A DNA stretch of 64,000 nt from Acidobacteriota bacterium. Lineage in GTDB: Bacteria > Acidobacteriota > Terriglobia > Bryobacterales > Bryobacteraceae. The translations under genes were made by a program, and so were the position numbers. Where the stretch lies: assembly GCA_005808475.1 (NCBI GenBank), contig SYLY01000137.1, positions 1 through 64,000 on the forward strand, given 5' to 3'. Below the pieces are notes generated by a model, which saw only the letters and a list, made by a program, of their open reading frames with translations, was not told where the DNA came from and did not search any database. Positions within the stretch are counted from its first letter, which is position 1, and each line of letters begins with the position of its first letter. Positions 37,287 to 45,144 of this stretch are shown here, piece by piece.

Positions 37287-38339
37287 ATGGACGACTTGCT
37301 GTTCATCCGCGGCATCTTCATTGCCGTGCTGGCGGCAGCGGCGTACTTCCTGCGTCCGTTTCAGTTGCAGGCTTGGATGGCGGGGATTCTCGGCGCGGTG
37401 CTCGGGGGCGCGATCGTGCTGTTCGAGATCCGCCTCAAGGAAGTCAGCCTCAAGCGGCTGATCGGCGCCGCCGTGGGCTCCGTGCTCGGAATCTTCGGCG
37501 CGTATCTGATGTCGCTGGTGCTGGGATCGGCGTTACCGAACAATCCCGGCACGGTTCCGTTTCTACAACTGCTGATCCTGCTGATGATGACGTACGTCGG
37601 ACTGGTGGTAGGCGCCAACAAGGGCGACATGCTCAATCTGGCGGCGCTCGGCGGGCTGTTCGGCTCGGAGAAGGCAACCAGCCAGCAGTTGAAGATTCTC
37701 GACACGTCGGTGATTATCGACGGCCGCATCGCGGACATCGCCGAGACCGGCTTCCTGGACGGCGTGCTGGTGATCCCGCAGTTCGTGCTGCGCGAGCTCC
37801 AACTGGTGGCTGACTCCTCCGATTCCATGAAACGCAATCGCGGCCGCCGCGGGCTGGACGTGCTGCAGCGCATTCAGAAAATGCCCGGCTTGCGCGTGCA
37901 GATCGTGGAAGAAGACTTCCCCTCCGTCCGCGAAGTGGACATGAAGCTGATCGAACTGGCGAAGCTGTTCCAGTGCAAGGTGGTCACCAACGACTTCAAC
38001 CTGAACAAGGTCGCCGGTTTGCACGGGGTCGACGTGCTCAATATCAACGAACTGGCGAACGCGTTGAAGCCGGTGGTGCTGCCCGGCGAGATCATGCGGG
38101 TGTTCATCCAGCGCGAAGGCAAGGAACACAACCAGGGCGTCGCCTACCTCGACGACGGCACGATGGTCGTGGTGGACAACGCCAAGCGCCTCATCAACAA
38201 GACCGTCGATATCAGCGTGACCAGTGTGCTGCAAACCACGGCCGGAAAAATGATCTTCGGCAAGTTCGACGACCGGCAGCACGCCGTTCACGATCAGAAG
38301 CCGGCGCGCGAACAAGCCGCTCCGGCTCCGCCGAACTGA
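37287..38339 (+). CDS. Membrane PIN/TRAM domain protein (YacL-like)
   Basis: 350 residues. Four hydrophobic helices occupy 5-115 ([17 protein letters not shown] onward). A PIN nuclease domain follows: [17 protein letters not shown] (first Asp near 138), [12 protein letters not shown] (Glu), and [20 protein letters not shown] (second acidic pair near 232). C-terminal TRAM-like residues include [19 protein letters not shown], an RNA-binding beta barrel. Proteins of this architecture (for example B. subtilis YacL) sit beside ispD and ispF in many bacteria, exactly as here. It probably cuts or binds RNA at the inner face of the membrane. GGGGAGG lies about 12 bases before the ATG. Confidence 0.88.
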   Translation: MDDLLFIRGIFIAVLAAAAYFLRPFQLQAWMAGILGAVLGGAIVLFEIRLKEVSLKRLIGAAVGSVLGIFGAYLMSLVLGSALPNNPGTVPFLQLLILLMMTYVGLVVGANKGDMLNLAALGGLFGSEKATSQQLKILDTSVIIDGRIADIAETGFLDGVLVIPQFVLRELQLVADSSDSMKRNRGRRGLDVLQRIQKMPGLRVQIVEEDFPSVREVDMKLIELAKLFQCKVVTNDFNLNKVAGLHGVDVLNINELANALKPVVLPGEIMRVFIQREGKEHNQGVAYLDDGTMVVVDNAKRLINKTVDISVTSVLQTTAGKMIFGKFDDRQHAVHDQKPAREQAAPAPPN

Positions 38340-38358
38340 TCCCGTTTCCCTCATCGCC

Positions 38359-39087
38359 ATGAAAGTCTCCGTCATCATTCCCGCCGCCGGGCTCGGCACG
38401 CGCATGGGCCGCAATCCCGGCGACAAGCCCGCCGGCGCGCAAGGGCCCGGCCGCAAGCAGTTCCTGGTGCTCGACGACAAGCCCATTCTGCTGCACACGA
38501 TCCGCAAGTTCGCGAGCGCGCCCGCGGTCACCGAGATTGTGGTGGCATTGCGTCCCGAGGATCGCGAGTGGGCAGCGGAGCTGGTGGCCGCCGACAACCC
38601 GTCGAAGCCGGTGCGCATCGTCGCGGGCGGCGATTCGCGCCAGGAGTCGGTGGAGAACGCGCTCGCCTCGCTCGCTCCGGACACGGATCTGGTGGCGGTG
38701 CACGACGCGGTGCGGCCGTTCATCGACCTCGACACGATCGCCCGGGTGATCGAGGAAGCGGCGGCGTCCGGCGCGGCGATCGTGGGCGTGGTGCCCATCG
38801 ACACGGTGAAAAAGGTGCACCGCAACAAGATCCGCCAGACAATCCCGCGCGAGCATCTGGTGCTGGCGCAGACGCCGCAGGTGTTCCGCTACGGGCTGCT
38901 GCACCAGGCGTTTTCGCAGGCGCGGCAAGACGGATTCCAAGGCACCGACGAAGCGAGTCTGGTGGAGCGGCTCGAGCAAGTGGAGGTAAGCGTGGTGCCG
39001 GGGAACGACCGCAACATCAAGATCACCAAACCGGCCGACCTCGACTTGGCGCGATTGTACCTGGAACGCGAGCGTGCGGGCGGATGA
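38359..39087 (+). CDS. ispD: 2-C-methyl-D-erythritol 4-phosphate cytidylyltransferase
   Basis: 242 residues, close to the usual 230. The third step of the MEP isoprenoid pathway: CTP plus methylerythritol phosphate gives CDP-ME. The nucleotide loop is IIPAAGLGTRMG (6-17), with KQFLVLDDKPILLHTI, VAGGDSRQESVENAL, and VHDAVRPFIDLDTI as family blocks. A short insertion (NPGDKPAGAQGPGR) separates the loop from KQF. TDEASLVERLEQ and GNDRNIKITKPADL complete the match. It overlaps ispF by ATGA, so the two enzymes are coupled. Confidence 0.95.
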   Translation: MKVSVIIPAAGLGTRMGRNPGDKPAGAQGPGRKQFLVLDDKPILLHTIRKFASAPAVTEIVVALRPEDREWAAELVAADNPSKPVRIVAGGDSRQESVENALASLAPDTDLVAVHDAVRPFIDLDTIARVIEEAAASGAAIVGVVPIDTVKKVHRNKIRQTIPREHLVLAQTPQVFRYGLLHQAFSQARQDGFQGTDEASLVERLEQVEVSVVPGNDRNIKITKPADLDLARLYLERERAGG

Positions 39088-39581
39088 CGCGCCACACGGA
39101 TTTCCGCGCCGGGCTGGGTTGGGATACCCACCGCTTGGTTCACGGGCGGCCGCTCTTGCTGGCGGGCGTACGGATCGAGTCGGAGATGGGGTTGGACGGC
39201 CACTCGGACGCTGATGTGCTCGCGCACGCGGTGACCGACGCCTTGTTAGGCGCCGCCGCGCAGGGCGATATCGGGATGCACTTTCCCGACACCGATCCGC
39301 GTTGGAAGGGCGCCGACAGCCTGATGCTGCTGCACCACGTGGTGCAACTGGTGCACCTGACGGGCTTCGACATTATCAACGTGGATGCGACGGTGATCCT
39401 CGAACGGCCGAAGCTGAAGGAGTACCGGCTGCCAATCCGGGAGAGCCTGGCGCGAACCTTGGGGATCGGGCTGGACTGCGTGTCGGTGAAGTTCAAGACG
39501 GCGGAGCGGGTGGGTCCGGTGGGAGAGGGGAAGTCGGCGGAGGCGCAGGCGATCGCGATGCTGGGGAAGAGGGCGGAGTGA
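39084..39581 (+). CDS. ispF: 2-C-methyl-D-erythritol 2,4-cyclodiphosphate synthase
   Basis: 165 residues. It cyclises CDP-ME 2-phosphate to MEcPP and CMP; active as a trimer with zinc. Metal residues are in GLGWDTHRLV (Asp/His, about 10-18) and DGHSDADVLAHAVTDALLGA (His). GDIGMHFPDTDPRWKGADS, ERPKLKEY and SVKFKTAERVGPVGEGKSAEA finish the family pattern. The start is set by the ATGA overlap with ispD. The end overlaps a GTGA start of the following AlbA_2 gene, which is unusual for an MEP-pathway gene. Confidence 0.95.
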   Translation: MTRHTDFRAGLGWDTHRLVHGRPLLLAGVRIESEMGLDGHSDADVLAHAVTDALLGAAAQGDIGMHFPDTDPRWKGADSLMLLHHVVQLVHLTGFDIINVDATVILERPKLKEYRLPIRESLARTLGIGLDCVSVKFKTAERVGPVGEGKSAEAQAIAMLGKRAE

Positions 39582-40771
39582 CCGACCCCGAGTTGGAGGC
39601 GCTGCTCGGCGCCCCGGACTCGGATCGAGTCGAAAGGAAGGCGAGCCTGTCCGACCGTTCGGCGATTCGCCGCGACATCTGCGCGTTCGCCAACGATCTC
39701 CCCGGGCACGGCGTCCCCGGCATCCTGGTGATCGGAGCCCACGATGACGGCTCGCCTTCCGGGCTGCCGATTACCGACGAACTGATCCAAAACATCGGAA
39801 ATATGAAATCGAATGGGAGCATCGCACCCTTCCCGTCGATGACGGTCGAGACACGGGTGCTCAGAGGATCGCCGATGCTGGTGGTGATGGTCCACCCGTC
39901 GTCGTTGCCGCCCGTCAGGTACGAGGGTAGAGTCTGGGTGCGGGTTGGATCGGTACGCTCGCTGGCAACGCCCGAGGACGAGCGGAGGCTGGTAGAGAAG
40001 CGGCGCTTCAAGAATCTGCCGCCGGACTTGCACACAGTGGACAGCGCTACGCTTCGGGACCTCGATCTGGCGATGTTCCGCGACACGTATCTCCCATCGA
40101 GCGTCGCGCAGGCGGTTTTGGAAGAGAACCGCCGCACGCTGGAAGAACAGTTGGCCGCGCTGCGGTTGGTGGAATCCGCGGGCAATCCGGTTCCGACAGT
40201 CTGCGGAGTCCTCGTGTTAGGCCGGGATCCGCGTTCGGTCCTGCCATGCGCCTACGTGCAGTTCGTACGATTTGACGGAACTGGTTTGGCGGATCCGGTC
40301 AAGGACACCGCGGATTGGTCGCTTCCCATACGCCCGCTCACCTTGGAGATCGAGGCCAAACTCAGATCGCACAATTCCACCGCGATCGACGTCAATTCCG
40401 GGGTCACCGAGACCCGGCGCCCCGAGTATCCGCTCGCTGCGTTGCGACAACTGGTTCACAACGCGATCTTGCATCGCACGTATGAGGGCACGAATTCTCC
40501 GGTGCGGATACACTGGTTCACGGACCGGATCGAGATCATGAGCCCCGGCGGTCCATACGGCAGGGTCTCCGCTCGCACATTCGGGGATCCGAGCCTGGCC
40601 GACTACCGCAATCCCAGCCTTGCCGAAGCGATGAAAAACCTGGGGCTGGTCCAGCGGTTCGGGATTGGGCTCCAGGTCGTCAGAGAGGAAATGCAACGGA
40701 ATGGGAACCCTCCCGCCGAGTGGGTGGTGAACGAAGGGTATGTCCTGGCAATCGTGAGGAAGGGACCGTGA
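39578..40771 (+). CDS. AlbA_2 (Schlafen-like) and HATPase_c_4 domain protein
   Basis: 397 residues from a GTG overlapping the ispF stop. N-terminal AlbA_2 domain (about 10-125): VERKASLSDRSAIRRDICAF, AND, then VPGILVIGAHDDGSPSGLP, with PPVRYEGRVWVRVGSVRS closing it. A helical middle (RDTYLPSS to ESAGN) and VPTVCGVLVLGRDPRSVLP follow, then a C-terminal GHKL-type domain with LRQLVHNAILHRTYEGTNSP and DRIEIMSPGGPYGRV, ending in NPSLAEAMKNLGLVQRFGIG. Proteins of this layout are often labelled RecG-like or transcriptional regulators; some accompany phage-defence genes. It is coupled to the next ParA-like gene. GC looks slightly lower than in ispD/ispF. Confidence 0.85.
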   Translation: MTDPELEALLGAPDSDRVERKASLSDRSAIRRDICAFANDLPGHGVPGILVIGAHDDGSPSGLPITDELIQNIGNMKSNGSIAPFPSMTVETRVLRGSPMLVVMVHPSSLPPVRYEGRVWVRVGSVRSLATPEDERRLVEKRRFKNLPPDLHTVDSATLRDLDLAMFRDTYLPSSVAQAVLEENRRTLEEQLAALRLVESAGNPVPTVCGVLVLGRDPRSVLPCAYVQFVRFDGTGLADPVKDTADWSLPIRPLTLEIEAKLRSHNSTAIDVNSGVTETRRPEYPLAALRQLVHNAILHRTYEGTNSPVRIHWFTDRIEIMSPGGPYGRVSARTFGDPSLADYRNPSLAEAMKNLGLVQRFGIGLQVVREEMQRNGNPPAEWVVNEGYVLAIVRKGP

Positions 40772-41790
40772 GCGTTCCGGTGGTCGCGTTCTTCAACAAC
40801 AAAGGCGGAGTAGGGAAGACCTCGCTCGTGTACCACCTCGCTTGGAAGCTAGCTGACATTGGGACGCCCGTCCTCGCGGCCGACCTCGATCCTCAGGCGA
40901 ACCTGACGGCGGCGTTTCTTGACGGCGACGCGATCGAGGAAATCTGGACGCGAGGTTCCGAACCCCGAACGATATTCGAGGCCATCGAGCCAATCTCACA
41001 GGGCACTGGCGACATCGCCGCACTGGAGCCGCCAGAGATAGCCGAGAACCTCACGCTTCTGCCCGGCGACCTCCGGCTGTCTTCTTTCGAGGATGAACTA
41101 TCCTCGAACTGGCCCGGCACGCTGGATGGCAAGCCTCGGTCGTTCCGAGTCGTGTCGGCATTGTGGCGCGTGATGCAGGATTCCGCGCGAAGGAGCGGGG
41201 CAACGGTCATACTAATGGACCTGGGGCCGAACTTGGGCGCGATCAACCGCGCCTGCCTGGTTTCGGCGGACTTCGTGGTGATTCCACTGGCGCCCGATCT
41301 GTTCTCCTTACAGGGACTGCGCAATCTGGGGCCGGCGTTTCGCCGTTGGCGAAGCGAATGGAAGGAGAGGCTCGCGAAAAAGCCGGCCGATCTTCGCGAC
41401 GACCTCCCGAGCGGCGCGATGAAGCCACTCGGCTACGTTGTTTTGCAGCACGCCGTGCGCCTGGACCGGCCGGTCAGGGCGTACCAAAAATGGATGGATC
41501 GAATTCCGATCGAATACCATCAACACGTTCTGGACGAGGCAAGCCCCGTGACTTATCCGCTTGCGTCCGATCCCGGCAATCTGGCCAGCTTGAAGCACTA
41601 CCGGAGCCTGATGCCGCTCGCTCAGGAAGCCCGGAAGCCGGTGTTCCATCTCAAACCCGCGGACGGCGCGATTGGAGCGCATTTCGATGCCGTCCGGGAA
41701 TCGGGCCGCGACTTCGAGAACCTCGCTCGCCGCATCGCCGAACGCGCGGGCATCGCGGTTCCAGAGCCGCTCACCGCCCTTTCGCCTTGA
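40768..41790 (+). CDS. ParA/MinD-type AAA ATPase
   Basis: 340 residues from a GTG overlapping the AlbA_2 gene stop. Deviant Walker A motif FFNNKGGVGKTS (9-19) with signature Lys12 and Lys17; Walker A' VLAADLDPQANLTAAF near 40; Walker B region VILMDLGPNLGAINRA near 150. FVVIPLAPDLFSLQGLRNLG is the ParA strand after it. An extended C-terminal part (about 200-340) lacks similarity I can name. No ParB gene or parS cluster is adjacent, so a replicon-partition role is unlikely; pairing with an AlbA_2 protein suggests a two-gene system. It overlaps the end of the convergent OYE gene by 20 bases. Confidence 0.85.
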   Translation: MSVPVVAFFNNKGGVGKTSLVYHLAWKLADIGTPVLAADLDPQANLTAAFLDGDAIEEIWTRGSEPRTIFEAIEPISQGTGDIAALEPPEIAENLTLLPGDLRLSSFEDELSSNWPGTLDGKPRSFRVVSALWRVMQDSARRSGATVILMDLGPNLGAINRACLVSADFVVIPLAPDLFSLQGLRNLGPAFRRWRSEWKERLAKKPADLRDDLPSGAMKPLGYVVLQHAVRLDRPVRAYQKWMDRIPIEYHQHVLDEASPVTYPLASDPGNLASLKHYRSLMPLAQEARKPVFHLKPADGAIGAHFDAVRESGRDFENLARRIAERAGIAVPEPLTALSP

Positions 41791-43225
41791 TCTGCTCCAA
41801 CTGCTCCGCCTCCGGCATCGACTTGTACACGGGATCGAGCGGGTAGCAGCCCGACACCAGCCCGTTGCGCGGAGCCGTGGTGCAGTCGCTGAACGTGCGG
41901 CAGATCCGCGCCCGCATCATCTTGCCCGACGCCAGCGTGTCCTTGGGCAGCCCCGGATACGACAGCACCATGCGGCCCAACCCCACCGCGTCCGCCATGC
42001 CCGCCCGCACCACCGCCTGCGCGACATGCGGGAGATACTCCTGCAGGTACGTGTAGCCCGTGCCCACGATCGCGAGACCGGGGAACCGCCGCTTCAACTC
42101 CGCCGTCACCTGGATCTGCCGGACGCAGCCGGCCAGCGGATCCTCCGGAGGCTGGTAGCCATCCGACGGCGGGAACAGCGCCGGCCGCTGGATGTGGGGG
42201 ATGTAGTACGGACTCCCGCAACTCACGTTGATCATGCGGATGCCGATTTCCTCGCACAGCGCGAGGAATCGCACCGGCTCGGCGAGATCGTACTCGGTGG
42301 GCCGCTCCTGGTTCACGCCGAAGCCCCATCGATACGGCAGAGGCGCCGTCTCCGGGATGCCGGGCCCGAGTTTGCCGCCTTCCGATCCCGCCGGATCGGG
42401 CTTGTACGGAACGAGGTCGAACGCGCTCAGCCTCACGCCGATCCGCAGCCCGGTGGCGGCGTGAATCCCGGCGGCGATCTCGCGCAGGAACCGGGTCCGG
42501 TTTTCGAACGAGCCACCAAACTTGCCCGGCCGCTCGTGCGCGCCGAGGAACTCGTGGCCCAGATATCCGTGGCAGTGCTTCACGTCCACGAACCGCGCGC
42601 CACACGACTCGGCGATCCGCGCGGCGGCGATCACACGCTCCACGATCCGCTCGATCTCGTCGTCGCCCAGGACCGGGTAATCCTCCGGCAGCCGGAACTT
42701 CGCATTCAGCACCGGATGCGGATAGAGGATTTGGGGCTGCATCCGGGTCTTGCTTTCCGGCTTGCTGAAGCGGCCCGAGTGGGTCAACTGGAAGCCGAGG
42801 AGCAGGTCGTCCGTCGAACCCACCTCGGCGCGATGGACTTCCAGGGTCTCCTCCACCAGCCGCGCCAGCGAATCGCGCGTCGACTCCTGGATGATCAACT
42901 GGTTCGGGTTGGCGCGCGCTTCGGGAACTACCGCCATCGCCTCGCCGCCCCACAGCCACTTCGCCCCGCTACGCGCGAAGTTCCGCCAGCGCGCGCGGAC
43001 CAGATCGCTCGGTGTGCCGTCGGTCTCGGCGTCCCAGCCTTCCATCGGGTGGATCACCCAGCGGTTGCCGATCCGGATGCCGCCGGCCTCCAGCGGCTGA
43101 GCGAGCGGCGAGTCCGGCGCCGTGAGGATGGCGTCGTCGCAGGGAAGTTCGAGACCGAGCGCCGCGATGCGCGCTCGAAACGCGTCCGGCGTCTTCAGCG
43201 ACGCCACGCGAGGATACGAAGACAT
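41771..43225 (-). CDS. NADH:flavin oxidoreductase (old yellow enzyme family)
   Basis: 484 residues. An FMN TIM barrel that reduces activated C=C bonds or related groups. Barrel landmarks: RIGNRWVIHPMEGWDAETDG, LLLGFQLTHSGRFSKPES, CGARFVDVKHCHGYLGHEFL and GLAIVGTGYTYLQEY. The C-terminal cysteines are spaced CRTFSDC with GLVSGCYP, unlike the CxxCxxxC plus C pattern of 2,4-dienoyl-CoA reductases, so a 4Fe-4S cluster is uncertain. No second FAD/NAD domain follows, so it is a single-domain OYE. TACTCT lies exactly 7 bases before the ATG. The substrate is unknown. Confidence 0.85.
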   Translation of the reverse strand: MSSYPRVASLKTPDAFRARIAALGLELPCDDAILTAPDSPLAQPLEAGGIRIGNRWVIHPMEGWDAETDGTPSDLVRARWRNFARSGAKWLWGGEAMAVVPEARANPNQLIIQESTRDSLARLVEETLEVHRAEVGSTDDLLLGFQLTHSGRFSKPESKTRMQPQILYPHPVLNAKFRLPEDYPVLGDDEIERIVERVIAAARIAESCGARFVDVKHCHGYLGHEFLGAHERPGKFGGSFENRTRFLREIAAGIHAATGLRIGVRLSAFDLVPYKPDPAGSEGGKLGPGIPETAPLPYRWGFGVNQERPTEYDLAEPVRFLALCEEIGIRMINVSCGSPYYIPHIQRPALFPPSDGYQPPEDPLAGCVRQIQVTAELKRRFPGLAIVGTGYTYLQEYLPHVAQAVVRAGMADAVGLGRMVLSYPGLPKDTLASGKMMRARICRTFSDCTTAPRNGLVSGCYPLDPVYKSMPEAEQLEQIKAKGR

Positions 43226-43231
43226 CTTTTC

Positions 43232-43237
43232 AGAGTA
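43232..43237 (-). promoter_or_regulatory. Putative -10 (TACTCT), leaderless spacing
   Basis: TACTCT ends exactly 7 bases before the OYE ATG at 43225. No -35 at the usual distance. Confidence 0.4.
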
Positions 43238-43245
43238 CCGCGCGA

Positions 43246-45132
43246 CTACGGCCCCGGCGTTACCGAGAACGCCTCGGCGACGATGCCCAGTTCGCGCCGG
43301 TCGGCTGGACTCGGCGGAATGTACTTGTCGAGCGCGAAACGGATCGTCACCTCACCGGCCGGACCGGGAGGGAGTTTGCGAACGATGGCGCGCGATCCAG
43401 CCGTCGCAAGCCGTTCGGATTCGAGCGGGACGCCGCCCGCTTCGATCGACAGCGTCACCGGGCCGGACCGGGCGAGCACCTCCGGCGGCAAGTAGATCTC
43501 GGCGGCGATCCGCGCTTCGCCGGCGGGCCGGGGCACGGTCACCGAAAAGCGGCGCATCGTCCACCGGAACCGGCCTTCGTCCACTTGGTAAAACCCGTTC
43601 AGACGCGTCTCCGCCGCCACGTGCTTCAGATCCAGCACCCAGGGCTTCGCGGCGGCTCTCGCGGACGGCGGCACGGCAGGCCGCAAATCCCAGAGTTCGG
43701 CGAAGAGGCGGCCGCCGCGCTCGCGGAACTCGACCGGGACCGCTCCTGCGCCGGATGCGGCTAGAGCCTCCCGGAACGCCGTGTTGGGGATCGCGAAGAA
43801 CGTACCGCCAGGCGCGTTCGTCAGGAAGAGCCCGCCGTTGGCGATCTTCGCTTCCCAGGGACCTTCGAAGTCCTCGCGAATCCGCGCCGATCCGCCCGAC
43901 AGAACCCAGAGGTTGTTGCCCAAGCCCCAGTCGAGAATGCGCACCTCGCGACCCGGGTGGTGCGATCGCAGGTGGTCGCGCACCGAGACGATCGCGTCCG
44001 ACCACTGACCCGTGCCGCCCGTGGCGTGAACTCCCCGGATCGCGCTCCACTGCCACCATCCACACGCGGCCAGATAGAGGACCCCGAGGGGCATCGCCAC
44101 CTTCCGTGGAAACGCCACGGCCGCCACCGCCGCCAGCAACGGCAGCGCCGGGACGAAGTGGTGCTCGGCGACCGGTAGGCTCGACGCGAACAGGAATGCG
44201 TGGAAGACGAGCGCCGTCATCGCCAGCCGTCGCGGCATTCCGCCCTGCATCAGGCAGGACGCCAACGCCGCGACCGCGGCCAACGCCCAGAACCACACTT
44301 GCCACTCGGGCATCGGCGGACCATCCCAGATCGCCCGGTGCTCCCGGTTCGAGATCAGGGCCTCGGCGAACATGCGAAGCCGCGCCGTCAGCAGTTCGGT
44401 CCAGGTTCCCTGCGCACGGAACATTCCCGCTGCCTCGAACGTTCCCCCCCGTGAGACGACCTGGTAGATCAGAAACGGCACGCTTCCCAGCAGGGCTCCG
44501 GCGGCGGCGGACGCGGCCTCGCGGGGCCTGGACCGAACCCAGGCGATCAAAGGTCCGGCCCAACCGATCGCTCCACCGGCGATTAGCCAGAGGAAGTTGG
44601 CGCGCGCCCACACCGCCAATCCAACGGCTGCTCCGGCCCACAACGCGCGGCCGATCCCCGGGCTTTCCCGGTATCGCGCCATCGAGATCAATACCAGACC
44701 GAGCGCGCCGGACCATCCCGCTACCGCCCCATTGTCGAACGCGGTCATGTCGGCGAAGCTCGGATTGACGGCCAGCACCAGAGCCGCGCCCAAACCGGCG
44801 AACCGCGCCAATCCCCAGACGGCGATGCTCGCCCACAGCACCGAGACCACTCGAATCACCTCGGGACCGAACCCGAACAGCGCCATCGCCGGCAAGGTGA
44901 GGTATTCCTTCAGCGCGCCGACGTAGCGAACCGTCATCAACGGGAAGCATCGGCCCCACACGCATTGCCACGTGTCCGGATCTTGCGGCAGCGGCAGGAT
45001 CTCCGCCGACCGCAACATCTGGACCGAGCCGAGCACCATCAGCGCCTCGTCGTATTGCAGCCCGGGCAACTGGAGTCCGAGCGTCAAGGCACTGGCGGCA
45101 AATATCGCGACGGCTCCCCAGACCCGGATCAC
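43246..45132 (-). CDS. Membrane glycosyltransferase-like protein (GT39/PMT family style)
   Basis: 628 residues. Ten or so hydrophobic helices (5-400) and a soluble C-terminal domain of about 230 residues. The first loop carries the GT-C acidic pair in LPGLQYDEALMVLG, the place of the catalytic Asp/Glu in PMT and ArnT proteins, and such enzymes take sugar from a polyprenyl phosphate. The C-terminal domain is beta-rich and periplasmic by topology. It lies 9 bases after the TIM-barrel gene, so it is in the same operon, yet a TAGAAT 7 bases upstream suggests an additional promoter. Start is GTG. Confidence 0.72.
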   Translation of the reverse strand: MIRVWGAVAIFAASALTLGLQLPGLQYDEALMVLGSVQMLRSAEILPLPQDPDTWQCVWGRCFPLMTVRYVGALKEYLTLPAMALFGFGPEVIRVVSVLWASIAVWGLARFAGLGAALVLAVNPSFADMTAFDNGAVAGWSGALGLVLISMARYRESPGIGRALWAGAAVGLAVWARANFLWLIAGGAIGWAGPLIAWVRSRPREAASAAAGALLGSVPFLIYQVVSRGGTFEAAGMFRAQGTWTELLTARLRMFAEALISNREHRAIWDGPPMPEWQVWFWALAAVAALASCLMQGGMPRRLAMTALVFHAFLFASSLPVAEHHFVPALPLLAAVAAVAFPRKVAMPLGVLYLAACGWWQWSAIRGVHATGGTGQWSDAIVSVRDHLRSHHPGREVRILDWGLGNNLWVLSGGSARIREDFEGPWEAKIANGGLFLTNAPGGTFFAIPNTAFREALAASGAGAVPVEFRERGGRLFAELWDLRPAVPPSARAAAKPWVLDLKHVAAETRLNGFYQVDEGRFRWTMRRFSVTVPRPAGEARIAAEIYLPPEVLARSGPVTLSIEAGGVPLESERLATAGSRAIVRKLPPGPAGEVTIRFALDKYIPPSPADRRELGIVAEAFSVTPGP

Positions 45133-45138
45133 CTAGCG

Positions 45139-45144
45139 ATTCTA
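45139..45144 (-). promoter_or_regulatory. Putative -10 (TAGAAT), leaderless spacing
   Basis: TAGAAT ends exactly 7 bases before the GTG at 45132 and overlaps the stop region of the upstream gene. Confidence 0.4.

Noticed and set aside
40768-41790. Plasmid or chromosome partition locus
   Set aside because: The ATPase is ParA-like, but no ParB gene or repeated parS-like sites are adjacent.
43246-45132. ArnT lipid A aminoarabinose transferase
   Set aside because: GT-C topology agrees, but no arn genes are nearby and the C-terminal domain differs in length.
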